From Terriglobales bacterium (GTDB lineage Bacteria > Acidobacteriota > Terriglobia > Terriglobales > Acidobacteriaceae): a stretch of 64,000 nt of DNA. How positions within the stretch are numbered: the stretch's first letter is position 1; the number at the start of each line of letters is the position of its first letter. Below, piece by piece: positions 16,187-25,041 of the stretch. The stretch is from NCBI GenBank assembly GCA_025980765.1, contig JAICXB010000003.1:62001-126000 (forward strand). The letters are read 5' to 3'. The notes below the pieces were generated by a model, which worked only from the letters and a program-made list of their open reading frames with translations, had not been told where the DNA came from and made no database searches. Made by a program: the position numbers and the translations under genes.

Positions 16187-18085
16187 TCACTTTTTGCCCT
16201 GGCGGTGATCGATCACGCTTCTGACCTCGGCCCCAAATTTTTCCTGCATGCGCTTCACGATGGGATCATCCAGCGCTCGCTGGCGCGCGCCGGCCGGACT
16301 GCCGTTGGCAAGCGATGGTCCACCGGATCGCCCCAAGGCGGACGATGCGCTATTAGATCCAGATCCATTCGCGCCTCCGTTGGGCGAAGCGCCACCGCTG
16401 ATGTTGAGCTTCATGGGACGGCCACAGCGGCGACTGGCTTCCTGCGTGAGCAGCTTGCGCGCTTCAGAGCTCAGCGAGATATCGATGACCTTCTCTGCGA
16501 TTGGCAGGCGCAGGTGGATTTGATTGCCGTCAAGCTTCCATTCCCCACGCGCCAGCAGATCGGCGGCGGTGTGCTGGTTCTGCTCTTCGAGTGCGCCGAT
16601 CAGGAGCGCACGCAATGAATCGATGGAAACCGTGGCTGGCTCCGCATTCGGCTGATCTTCGGGATCGGCCAGGGCGACCGCTACGGCCGCATTACTCGCG
16701 GCATAGGAGTAGGCGGTTGGCGTCCGCTCGGCGGCAAACGGCGTGGCCGAGTCAACCATCTTTGGGCCAGACTGGGGCTCGGATGCACCCGTCTTGCGCG
16801 CGCGATCGGCTTCAAAGGGAGAAACGGAGGGACGGCTGCCGCCTTGCCCGCCCGGCGCTGGCGCGGCAATACTTCGTGGCTCGGGCTTTCTCGCACTGGC
16901 AGCACTCGATGAACCAGCGGCCGAAGTGGCGGCAGGCATGCGGCTCAGCAGTTCTTCCAATGGCAGCAGGCGATGCGCGTGCACCATCTTTAACATGCCG
17001 AGTTCGAGATGAAAGCGCTGCTCCTGGCGATATCCCAACTCGTCATGCGTGCGCAGAATTATGTTCAAGAAGCGAGTGAGATCTTCTTCAGAAAACAGTG
17101 CCGCGATTCCGGCAACTTTCTTGCGCTCGTCCGAAGAAATTTGCAGTAACGCAGATTCCTCGCCGGCAACTTTCGCAACTAGCGCATTGCGCAGGAAACG
17201 CACGAGTTGTTTGGCGAAATGCGATGGGCTCTGGCCCTCAGTCATGAGGCGATCGAGCAACTTCAAGAGCTCATCGCTGGAATTGCGATGGACGGTTTCC
17301 ATCGCCTGCGCAAGCACATCGGAAGAAACATTGCCCATCAGCGCGCGCACCTGAGCGGCAGTGAGCTTGGCTCCGCCCGTGCCCTCGAAAGTGCCGCAGC
17401 AGGCGATGGCCTGGTCCATGATGGAGAGCGCGTCGCGCATGGAGCCGTCTCCGGCTTCGGCGAGAGCTGCGAGCGCGTCTTCCTCGGCGCTGATGTCCTC
17501 CTGCACGGCGATCTCGCGCAACTGGCGGACGATCTCCTCAAAGCGCACCGCGTGAAAGCTGAAATGCTGGCAGCGCGAGCGAATGGTCTGGGGAATGTCC
17601 TCGGGCTGCGTGGTGGCCATCATGAAGATGATGTGGCCGGGCGGCTCTTCCAGCGTCTTCAGCAGCGCGTTGAAGGCCGCATCGGTGATCTGGTGAGCTT
17701 CGTCGAGGATGTAAATCTTAAAGCGGTCGCGGGCCGGACGATAGCGCGCCGCGTCGCGCAGCTCGCGAATTTCATCGATTCCACGGTTCGTAGCGGCGTC
17801 GATTTCAATCACATCGACAGCGCCCCCGGCACGAATCTCCTGGCAGGAATCGCAAACGCCGCAGGGCTCCGGCGAGGGCTGCTCGCTCGACCGGCAATTC
17901 AGCGCCATGGCCAGAATGCGGGCGACAGTGGTTTTGCCGATGCCACGATGTCCGCTGAAGATGTAGCCGTGTGCGATGCGCTGCTGGCGAATGGCGTTTT
18001 GCAGCGTGCGGGTAACATGCTCCTGCCCAATCACATCGGAAAATTTCTGTGGACGATATTTGCGGGCAAGAACCTGGTAAGCCAT
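16187..18085 (-). CDS. dnaX: DNA polymerase III subunit gamma/tau
   Basis: The clamp-loader ATPase (632 residues) has Walker A GHRGIGKTT, zinc-binding cysteines (first Cys in NCRSSE, then CGVCDSC), and Walker B with DEAH. The start is the ATG at 18085 (MAYQVLARKYRPQKF), the standard N-terminus. After residue ~370 the protein becomes low-complexity and Ala/Ser/Pro-rich, then ends in a ~100-residue folded tail (residues ~500-632) that probably carries the tau-type polymerase contact. I see no obvious A-run for programmed frameshifting. Confidence 0.95.
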   Translation of the reverse strand: MAYQVLARKYRPQKFSDVIGQEHVTRTLQNAIRQQRIAHGYIFSGHRGIGKTTVARILAMALNCRSSEQPSPEPCGVCDSCQEIRAGGAVDVIEIDAATNRGIDEIRELRDAARYRPARDRFKIYILDEAHQITDAAFNALLKTLEEPPGHIIFMMATTQPEDIPQTIRSRCQHFSFHAVRFEEIVRQLREIAVQEDISAEEDALAALAEAGDGSMRDALSIMDQAIACCGTFEGTGGAKLTAAQVRALMGNVSSDVLAQAMETVHRNSSDELLKLLDRLMTEGQSPSHFAKQLVRFLRNALVAKVAGEESALLQISSDERKKVAGIAALFSEEDLTRFLNIILRTHDELGYRQEQRFHLELGMLKMVHAHRLLPLEELLSRMPAATSAAGSSSAASARKPEPRSIAAPAPGGQGGSRPSVSPFEADRARKTGASEPQSGPKMVDSATPFAAERTPTAYSYAASNAAVAVALADPEDQPNAEPATVSIDSLRALLIGALEEQNQHTAADLLARGEWKLDGNQIHLRLPIAEKVIDISLSSEARKLLTQEASRRCGRPMKLNISGGASPNGGANGSGSNSASSALGRSGGPSLANGSPAGARQRALDDPIVKRMQEKFGAEVRSVIDHRQGKK

Positions 18086-18167
18086 GGCGGGGAGACTGAG
18101 CTGATTATAACGTTCCTCGAAGTCAAGGATGCACACTGCAGGAATCAATTACTGAAAGTCGTTTGTA

Positions 18168-19847
18168 TCAGCGAAGCCCTTTGAGCAGGTCCCGTTCATC
18201 GGAGGGTCGCCGATCGTAGTGAAAATCGACCAGCCCATCGCGGTAATCGAGCCTGATGGTGAGAAATTTCAAGACGTCAAAACCTAAAATTCCGGAAACC
18301 TCGGTGCCCGTGCTGTTGCTGATGACTGAGAAATCGAAAGCCATGAGGCGTTGGTGCTGCTGCCGCAATCCTCCCATTTGCAGGGTGACATCGTCCGCGG
18401 TGCGAACATTCTTCACCTCTCCACTGAGGCCACGTACCCGGGCAAACGAGTCGCGATGGCTGTTGTTCATCTCCTCTGCAGTTTGCAGAGACATGAAATT
18501 GCGGTAACTACCGGTGTCCATCAGGAACAGCTTCTGGACTTTCCCGTCTACGATTGTGGGAACCAGCAGATCGTGCCCAAAACGGAACACCTGCAGGTAG
18601 GACTTCATCTCGGGAGCGATATACCGGTCTTGCGGAACAGTGGCAACCGGGCTGACGGATTTCCGATCGTCGTCAGGGCCAGAAGATGAAGATTGGCTGG
18701 CCAGGGCCACCGTATCCAAGGCCGTGTGCTTTGAGGATTCATTAGGGCGCTTGGGGAGCTCGTCGAGCCCGAGCTTTTCATTGCGAAAGTCGATGGTGAT
18801 GAGATAGTCAGAAAAAACGTCCGCACCGATCAGCCCATCTGTACCAAGCCCCAGGTTCTTGGTGGAAACCTCGACCAGACAATCTTTGAACTCAAGGTTG
18901 CCAATCTTGATGGTCTCGGCATATCCGACATAGCCTTTGCTAACACCGGCATCGCCAATGCCGCGAATTTCCGTCTCGGCAACCGGTGCTATTCCCGCTT
19001 TCTCACCAATCTTCTGGCTGACCAAAATACCGCTGGCGCCGGTATCGAGTTCTAATTTCGACTTCTTACCATTGATCTCGACTTGGAGTCCGCCGGCGTA
19101 CTGATGGTTGGAATCGGCCATCAGCGGCTCAAGGTTTTCGACGGTGGGATGCATCTCTCCGGAGAGTTGGCATACGCGCCGGGGATTGGCTTGGCGAACC
19201 TTCAGCAGCTCCAACCTGCGTTGCAGCTTGTGTCGGGTGTCAGAGCTCTCGTCGTTCGGTCCAGAGAGGTATTGCTCCAACATTTTTTCCTGAGTCGGCA
19301 AATCCAGGGTGCCGATCCAGATTCTCCGGATATCAGGATCGTCGGGATCCAAGCTATACGCCTGATCGACCAGCAGCTTCGCCTTGCGATGCAGGGAGAT
19401 TGCGGCGTATAAGCGTGCCAAACCGAGAAATCCACGGGCGCTCGGGGGCTGCGAATTCACCGCGCTCATAAACTCCTTCTCGGCGCGGCCCATCTCGCCC
19501 ATGCGAAACAGGACTTCACCCAATGCCGCGTGCGCGTCAGTAGAGGAGTTTGGCTGAGCGATGCCATCATTTGCAGCCTTGAACGCCTCCGATAATTTCC
19601 GCTGCTTCAGATAGCAGCGGGCCAGACCAGAGTAGGCGGCTGCGTTGTCAGGCTCGTGCTGCAAGATGGATTGATAGTTCTCGACCGCAGCATCAAATTT
19701 CCCGTTTCGATACAGGTCACGGGCCGCAGTCAAAGGATTGGCAGAGGATGAGACCACGGTGGTCTGAGCACGAGCGCTTGAGTTTGCGATCTGGGAACTG
19801 CAATAGCCGGCGAAGAAAAGGATGGTTGAGATGGTCCGCAGCGACAA
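18168..19847 (-). CDS. Secreted TPR protein with two retropepsin-like aspartyl protease domains
   Basis: The protein has about 559 residues. A signal peptide (LRTISTILFFAGY..., cleavage near SSARAQ) is followed by TPR repeats (residues ~40-180: YRNGKFDAAVENYQSILQHE, AYSGLARCYLKQRKLSEAF). Two retropepsin-like modules then follow, with active-site motifs LELDTGASGILVS and LFLMDTGSYRNFMS. Each is followed by a hydrophobic 'GLIGADVF' or 'GILGFDVL' flap-end motif. A TTG at 19847 is preferred as start because GGAGG sits 7 nt upstream; GTG at 19862 is the alternative. It is probably periplasmic, and the substrate is unknown. Confidence 0.8.
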   Translation of the reverse strand: MSLRTISTILFFAGYCSSQIANSSARAQTTVVSSSANPLTAARDLYRNGKFDAAVENYQSILQHEPDNAAAYSGLARCYLKQRKLSEAFKAANDGIAQPNSSTDAHAALGEVLFRMGEMGRAEKEFMSAVNSQPPSARGFLGLARLYAAISLHRKAKLLVDQAYSLDPDDPDIRRIWIGTLDLPTQEKMLEQYLSGPNDESSDTRHKLQRRLELLKVRQANPRRVCQLSGEMHPTVENLEPLMADSNHQYAGGLQVEINGKKSKLELDTGASGILVSQKIGEKAGIAPVAETEIRGIGDAGVSKGYVGYAETIKIGNLEFKDCLVEVSTKNLGLGTDGLIGADVFSDYLITIDFRNEKLGLDELPKRPNESSKHTALDTVALASQSSSSGPDDDRKSVSPVATVPQDRYIAPEMKSYLQVFRFGHDLLVPTIVDGKVQKLFLMDTGSYRNFMSLQTAEEMNNSHRDSFARVRGLSGEVKNVRTADDVTLQMGGLRQQHQRLMAFDFSVISNSTGTEVSGILGFDVLKFLTIRLDYRDGLVDFHYDRRPSDERDLLKGLR

Positions 19848-20121
19848 GGACACTCCTCCCACAATGAACGTCGTACTTTATTCGCCACTTCAAACAAAAG
19901 CAATAAGGAGAAACCCGCGACAGCAGCGGCGTTGGCTTAGAACTGGGAAACTTCGAGCAATCACCTGAGAGCATAATCCCGGTAACTCGATTCAGCGCGG
20001 AGAGCCGCTCAAAACGATTTCGCCTCGTTAGGTTGCTGTAAAGAAACGCTATATTCAGAGCATAATACGCACGGATAGGGTGGGCCTCATCCATCCAGCG
20101 ATGCAGGCGTAAGAAGACGCA

Positions 20122-20364
20122 GTGAAACACACGATATTTGCTTTTGTGGCAGCGCTATTCATCGGCTTTCCCAGCGGTTGGATTTTGTCCGTGGCGCTTA
20201 CACCGCTCCTGTGGCGCTTGGAAACCGTCTTACACGTGGAAATGGCGGGACACTCCGGACCATCAGACTGGGTTTTTTATGTGGTTTGGGCGCTGTTGAT
20301 ACCGAGTCTGTTCGTTACATTTCGCACCAGGCTAACCCGCAATCTGAAAACTCCTGGCTCCTAG
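20122..20364 (+). CDS. Small two-helix membrane protein, unknown
   Basis: This 80-residue protein starts at a GTG. It has one hydrophobic segment at residues 4-29 (IFAFVAALFIGFPSGWILSV) and a second at 50-66 (WVFYVVWALLIPSLFV), then a basic tail. No family is recognised. The ribosome binding site is weak, so it could also be a chance reading frame, although the two well-spaced hydrophobic segments favour a real gene. A fragment resembling the outer arm of the composite repeats (ggtgctggctgctcgc) lies just after it at about 20363. Confidence 0.5.
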   Translation: MKHTIFAFVAALFIGFPSGWILSVALTPLLWRLETVLHVEMAGHSGPSDWVFYVVWALLIPSLFVTFRTRLTRNLKTPGS

Positions 20365-20514
20365 GTGCTGGCTGCTCGCATTTGCCTGTGGCTGCGCTCC
20401 AATTCAGCCTTCCCCCAAAACAGCCGCAAGATCGGCCATCAGCTCACGAACAGGTAATCTTCCCTCCGCCGTAACTTCGCAGCCTTGTGTACCGTTGATT
20501 ATGGGGAGGACTTA

Positions 20515-21327
20515 ATGTCGCAGCCGCAGCAGTACATCTATGGTCGCGGATCGGAATCCGAATACAAGCGTCTCGTGCGACAAGGCAGGAGATACGAGGA
20601 AGAAACGCGCACGATTTTTCAGAAAGCCGGCATCGCTCAGGATATGCGAGTACTCGACGTGGGCTGCGGTGTCGGCGAGGTTTCGCGCATCGTCGCCGAC
20701 GTGGTTGGCCCCAGGGGCAATGTAGTAGCTATCGATGTCGATCCGGGGGCGCTGGCATTTGCGCGCACACACGTTCCGGCGGCGAATGTCGAATTCCGGT
20801 GCTCCACGATCGACGACTTCTCTGAACCCGACAATTTCGATGCCGTGGTCGGGCGATTCATCTTGATGCATCTGGCAAATCCCGTTGTGGCGCTCAGAAA
20901 GCTAAGCTCAAACGTGCGCTCCGGCGGCATTGTCTGCTTTGTCGAACCATGGCACGGCATCTCGATGTCGCACCCGCGAGTTGAGGCCTTCCACGCATTT
21001 ATGGAGGGCGGATTTCAGGCGCTGCGGGCGGCCGGCGCTCACCTGGAAATGGGTGCACGCCTTTATGCAGACTTCATCGAGGCTGGACTTCCCGCTCCGC
21101 AACTGCACACGGCGGCAGCGGTGAGCACCGGCGACGACAGCGAATTCTTCGAAATGCTGCTCGAGAGCGCACAAAGCGGCATTCGCGCGACCGTTCCCGA
21201 AGCGCAGCGCGATTCGGTTCTCGCACAAGTTGAAGGAATCGGCAAAGCTATGCGCGAAGAAGCGGTAAGCAAACGCGCCACAATCCTGCTCATGCTCAAT
21301 GTCGGCGCCTGGAGCCGGAAGCCATGA
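20515..21327 (+). CDS. Class I SAM-dependent methyltransferase
   Basis: This 270-residue protein has the SAM-binding motif I VLDVGCGVGEVSRIVAD, an acidic motif II (VVAIDVDPGAL), and the motif IV region FDAVVGRFILMHLANP. The start is the ATG at 20515, with a strong GGGGAGGA just upstream. The substrate cannot be told. Distant relatives methylate small molecules. It is monocistronic, convergent with the P-loop gene. Confidence 0.88.
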   Translation: MSQPQQYIYGRGSESEYKRLVRQGRRYEEETRTIFQKAGIAQDMRVLDVGCGVGEVSRIVADVVGPRGNVVAIDVDPGALAFARTHVPAANVEFRCSTIDDFSEPDNFDAVVGRFILMHLANPVVALRKLSSNVRSGGIVCFVEPWHGISMSHPRVEAFHAFMEGGFQALRAAGAHLEMGARLYADFIEAGLPAPQLHTAAAVSTGDDSEFFEMLLESAQSGIRATVPEAQRDSVLAQVEGIGKAMREEAVSKRATILLMLNVGAWSRKP

Positions 21328-21413
21328 GCATGTCTCAGAATGGCGTTTGAATTTCGGAGAGTTCTTCGTAGAAGCAAGGACTAACAAAAAACGCGGGTCG
21401 CGCTCCTGCGTCT

Positions 21414-21920
21414 TCAAAGCACCCGAAAGCGTCCCTGGTTCAGCCCGTCGGCGATTCGACGGGCCAGGGATTCCGGGTCGGCATCGTCGTCACAAATCGG
21501 TTCGACGGTGCCCTCTTCAAAGCGCGCGTAAAAGCTCTTTAACATCTCGTAGTCGTTCATCGGGCCCTCTCGCCGCGAGGCCGCGCGTTCGGCGCACACC
21601 GGGAAGCTTGGCCGCAAGAGGACAAAGTCGAACGGCACCTCCTTCAGGATCTTGCGGGCCATATCGACGTAAGTGGGTGGTATGGAGAAATCGATCACGA
21701 CGCGAAATCCGGAACGCGCGAACGGAACCGCTGCCGCGGTCATCGCGCGTGCCAGAATGGGAAAATTGTCGCGCAATTCGCGTTCTCCATCTTTCTTGAT
21801 GAAAGACCAGAAGGTGTCACCCTCGATGTAGGAAAGCGGCGCAGGAAGCAGCGGCAATAACGCCTTCGCTACCGCGGTCTTGCCCGCCCCAATTGGGCCC
21901 GAAAGAAAAATGACGTTCAT
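21414..21920 (-). CDS. P-loop kinase-like protein
   Basis: This 168-residue protein starts MNVIFLSGPIGAGKTAVAKA with a canonical Walker A (GPIGAGKT). IEGDTFWSF and VVIDFSIPPTYVD suggest an Asp base and an AAA/zeta-toxin-like or shikimate-kinase-like fold. A C-terminal acidic segment (ICDDDADPE) follows. The phosphate acceptor is unknown. I took the ATG at 21920 because the upstream extension is not conserved-looking. Confidence 0.75.
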   Translation of the reverse strand: MNVIFLSGPIGAGKTAVAKALLPLLPAPLSYIEGDTFWSFIKKDGERELRDNFPILARAMTAAAVPFARSGFRVVIDFSIPPTYVDMARKILKEVPFDFVLLRPSFPVCAERAASRREGPMNDYEMLKSFYARFEEGTVEPICDDDADPESLARRIADGLNQGRFRVL

Positions 21921-21972
21921 GCGGCCAGTATTGCACAACCCTTGCTAACCGAGGGGAGCGGGAGTAGTCTAA

Positions 21973-21985
21973 CTCGGTAACCGAG
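21973..21985. promoter_or_regulatory. Palindrome CTCGGTAACCGAG upstream of padR (candidate operator)
   Basis: This 13-bp perfect palindrome lies just upstream of the padR start (21999), and a matching half-site TAACCGAG is at 21946-21953. PadR repressors bind short palindromes in their own promoters, so this is a good candidate autoregulatory site. Inferred, not demonstrated. Confidence 0.5.
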
Positions 21986-21998
21986 AGGAGCTGCTTTC

Positions 21999-22334
21999 GT
22001 GAGCAAGCCGACCGACCTCGTCCAGGGGACCCTGGACATGCTGATACTGAAAATACTCGCCCTGCAACCATTGAATGGATGGGCAATCAGCCAGCGCCTG
22101 AAACAGATTTCCAGCGATGTCCTCGGTGTCAGCGACGGTTCACTCTATCCCGCCCTGCACAAACTCGAACATCGCGGCTGGATCCGGGCGCAGTGGAAAT
22201 CGAGTGAAAACAATCGCCGCGCCAAGTTCTATTCCTTGACGCCCGTCGGCCGCAAGCAACTCGCAGAGGAGACTGCCAACTGGAACCGGGTCTCGGCTGC
22301 CATTTCCGGGATCGTCCAGCTCAAAGAGGCTTGA
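21999..22334 (+). CDS. PadR-family transcriptional regulator
   Basis: This 111-residue regulator has the PadR winged helix (LVQGTLDMLILKILALQPLN, GWAISQRLKQIS, VSDGSLYPALHKLEHRGWI, FYSLTPVGRKQL). The start is GTG with GAGGAG upstream. It sits directly before an ADOP permease, the standard Acidobacteriota pairing, and probably represses it together with itself through the nearby palindrome. Confidence 0.95.
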   Translation: MSKPTDLVQGTLDMLILKILALQPLNGWAISQRLKQISSDVLGVSDGSLYPALHKLEHRGWIRAQWKSSENNRRAKFYSLTPVGRKQLAEETANWNRVSAAISGIVQLKEA

Positions 22335-22336
22335 AC

Positions 22337-25000
22337 ATGAAGATCGAACAATGGATCTATTCCCTGCCCTTGCGTTGGCATTCCTTCTTCCATCCCCGTG
22401 AAGTGGAACAAGAAATAAAAGAAGAGCTGTGCGCTCATCTCGAGCAGCAGATTAACCAGAACATTGCGAAAGGCATGTCCGATGAAGAGGCGCGCCGCTC
22501 TGCCATGCGCTCTATGGCCGGGCTCGCGCAGATCGAACAGCGGTGCAGCGACGCTCGCGGGGGAAGCGTCGTGCAGGATTTTGTTCAGGACCTTCGCTAC
22601 AGCTTTCGGCAGTTGCGTCGCAGCCCAGGCTTTTCCGCGCTGGCAATTTTGTGCCTCATCCTGGGTATCGGCGCAAATGCAGCCGTGTTCAGTTGGGTGG
22701 AAGGGATTTTGTTCCGACCGTATCCCTTAGTGGCGCATCAGGAGCGTCTGTTCGCGGTTGCCGGGATGGTAGAGGGTAAGAGAATTGATGGGCTCTCCTG
22801 GCCGGATTTCCTCGATTTGCGCAGGAACTGCACCCTCTGCCAGGACGCTTTCGTAACTACCATCAGAGGCAGCACGCTGAATATTGGAGACCACGCCGAG
22901 GTCACGACCGGGAGCATTGTGTCGGCCAACTATTTCGACGCTATCGGTGTTCGTCCGATTCTCGGACGTGGCTTCGAAGCGGGCGAGGATGTGGGCAACG
23001 ATTCCCATCCCGTGGTGGTTATCAGCTATGACATGTGGCGCAATCGCTTCAAAGGCGACCCCGAGATTATCGGCAAGACGCAGCGTCTGAACAATGTGCC
23101 GCACACCATCATTGGCGTGGCGCCAGAGGGATTCTTTGGGACCTTCATCGGTAGAGCGATGCAGTTCTGGGTTCCCGCATCGATGGAGGAAACATTCGAC
23201 GGCGGAGGCTACAAACTTGAGGACCGCAGCGCGCGATGGATCGAATCCTATGTGCGCCTGAAGCCCGGCATAACCCGGGCTCAAGCACAACAACAAATTT
23301 CCACTATCGCGGCACGGTTACAGAAAACCTACCCCGCTACCAACCGGGGGCGGGGCATCAGCATATGGCCCTTGTGGCAAACGCCTTTCAATCATGCCCG
23401 CACAATGGGACCGACGCTTGAAGTCATGGTAGTCGTGGTTGCGTTTGTCCTGCTTATCGCCTGCGCCAACGTCGGCAATCTGCTGCTGGTCCGGTCGTTT
23501 GTTCGACGCCATGAAATGAGCGTTCGTCTCGCACTGGGAGCCAGTCGTCGCCGTCTGTTGAGGCAGCTCCTCACAGAAGGCCTCATTCTCGCGGCATTGG
23601 GAACAGCGGGAGGATTTTTGATGGCGTTTTGGTGCCGGGGTCTGCTCGTAATGCTGTTGCCAAAGGGCAAGTCCATGTACTTGCCCGGAGCACTCGACGG
23701 ACGTGTGATGGCGATGAGCGTCGGCCTTTGCCTGCTGGTCACGCTCGTAATCGGTCTCATTCCGGCATTGCAGACACGCCACCTGGATGTGGCCGGCCCG
23801 CTGAAAGCCGAGTCCGGAGGGCTGGTTGGACGTTCAAGAAGCCGTATTCGCTCCGGCTTAGTCGTTTTACAGGTTTGCCTGAGTTTCATTTTGCTGGTCG
23901 GGGCAGCCCTGTTGCTCGAAAGCCTGCAGAGGATTCGAAGCACCAGCCCGGGCTTTTCAACGACGCGAGTAGCAGTAACAGGAGTGTCGCTGGTAGCAGC
24001 CGGCTATGACGCTCCGCGAGCGAAAGCATTTCAGAACGAACTCATCGACCGTCTTAATCGAGTGCCCGGCATTGAGTCCGTCGCCTTTGCGGCTACGACA
24101 CCGCTCGGATACATCTGCTGCTCGTCTTCACCCATTGCTGTGGACGGGTATCAACCTTCGCCTGACGAACAACCTGAAGTTGAGTACAACCAGGTAGGTC
24201 CGGGATATCTCGCGACTCTGGGAATCCCTCTTCTTTCCGGTCGGGAATTTGCGCGCAGCGATGATGAGAATGCGCCGCTCGTGGCCATCGTGAATCGAAC
24301 CATGATGATGCGCTACTGGCGTGGCCAGGATCCGATCGGCCGCCGGCTTCAGGTGAAGAATCGGTCGTTGCGAGTCGTCGGTGTGGCTGCCGATTCAAAA
24401 TACGAAAGCATGGCCGAGACCCCGCAACCTTTCTTCTATGTGCCACTGCAGCAGGATTTCGTCATAGAGCCCGATTTGAATATCCGCACCACGCAATCGC
24501 TGCAGAGCACCTTGGCCACAGTTCTCCGCGAAGTACACGCGTTGGACCCAAATCTTCCGCTGTACGAAATGATCACGCTTCAGGAACAGGTGAACCGCGC
24601 CACGTCGTCGTCGTTGGTGGCCGTGACCTTGGTTTCGACCCTGGGAGGACTGGCGCTGCTGCTCGCCGCCGTCGGCCTCTATGGAGTGATGTCTTATTCC
24701 GTGGCGCAAAGCACACGCGAGTTGGGCTTGCGCATGGCGCTGGGCGCGGATGCCAGGAGCTTGCTGCGGCTGGTGATTTCGCGCGGTCTGCGATTGACCA
24801 CAGGAGGCGTAATTCTCGGCGCCATCGCCGCGCTCGCTCTGACCAGATTACTCGGACAGCTCCTCTATAACGTGAGCCCGCGCGATCCATTGGTATTCGG
24901 CGCGGCCCTGGTCACGATGGCAGTGATTACAGTTTCAGCGTGCCTGTTGCCTGCCTGGCGGGCAAGCCGGACGGATCCCGCACGTGTCCTGCGAGATTGA
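22337..25000 (+). CDS. ADOP (acidobacterial duplicated orphan permease), MacB/FtsX type
   Basis: This 887-residue membrane protein has the PadR-linked N-terminal domain (REVEQEIKEELCAHLEQQ, GMSDEEARRSAM; residues ~20-75), then two MacB-like periplasmic core plus FtsX permease units. Membrane segments lie near residues 90-115 (ALAILCLILGIGANAAVFS), 365-500 and 760-880. No ATPase gene is adjacent, hence 'orphan'. The ATG at 22337 has AAAGAGG 7 nt upstream and almost touches the padR stop; a TTG at 22331 is the alternative. The function of ADOPs is not established. By homology they are mechanotransmission or export permeases. Confidence 0.92.
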   Translation: MKIEQWIYSLPLRWHSFFHPREVEQEIKEELCAHLEQQINQNIAKGMSDEEARRSAMRSMAGLAQIEQRCSDARGGSVVQDFVQDLRYSFRQLRRSPGFSALAILCLILGIGANAAVFSWVEGILFRPYPLVAHQERLFAVAGMVEGKRIDGLSWPDFLDLRRNCTLCQDAFVTTIRGSTLNIGDHAEVTTGSIVSANYFDAIGVRPILGRGFEAGEDVGNDSHPVVVISYDMWRNRFKGDPEIIGKTQRLNNVPHTIIGVAPEGFFGTFIGRAMQFWVPASMEETFDGGGYKLEDRSARWIESYVRLKPGITRAQAQQQISTIAARLQKTYPATNRGRGISIWPLWQTPFNHARTMGPTLEVMVVVVAFVLLIACANVGNLLLVRSFVRRHEMSVRLALGASRRRLLRQLLTEGLILAALGTAGGFLMAFWCRGLLVMLLPKGKSMYLPGALDGRVMAMSVGLCLLVTLVIGLIPALQTRHLDVAGPLKAESGGLVGRSRSRIRSGLVVLQVCLSFILLVGAALLLESLQRIRSTSPGFSTTRVAVTGVSLVAAGYDAPRAKAFQNELIDRLNRVPGIESVAFAATTPLGYICCSSSPIAVDGYQPSPDEQPEVEYNQVGPGYLATLGIPLLSGREFARSDDENAPLVAIVNRTMMMRYWRGQDPIGRRLQVKNRSLRVVGVAADSKYESMAETPQPFFYVPLQQDFVIEPDLNIRTTQSLQSTLATVLREVHALDPNLPLYEMITLQEQVNRATSSSLVAVTLVSTLGGLALLLAAVGLYGVMSYSVAQSTRELGLRMALGADARSLLRLVISRGLRLTTGGVILGAIAALALTRLLGQLLYNVSPRDPLVFGAALVTMAVITVSACLLPAWRASRTDPARVLRD

Positions 25001-25041
25001 GATACGGGGCTGCCCAAATCGGGACGCGTGTCGCCCCTTGA

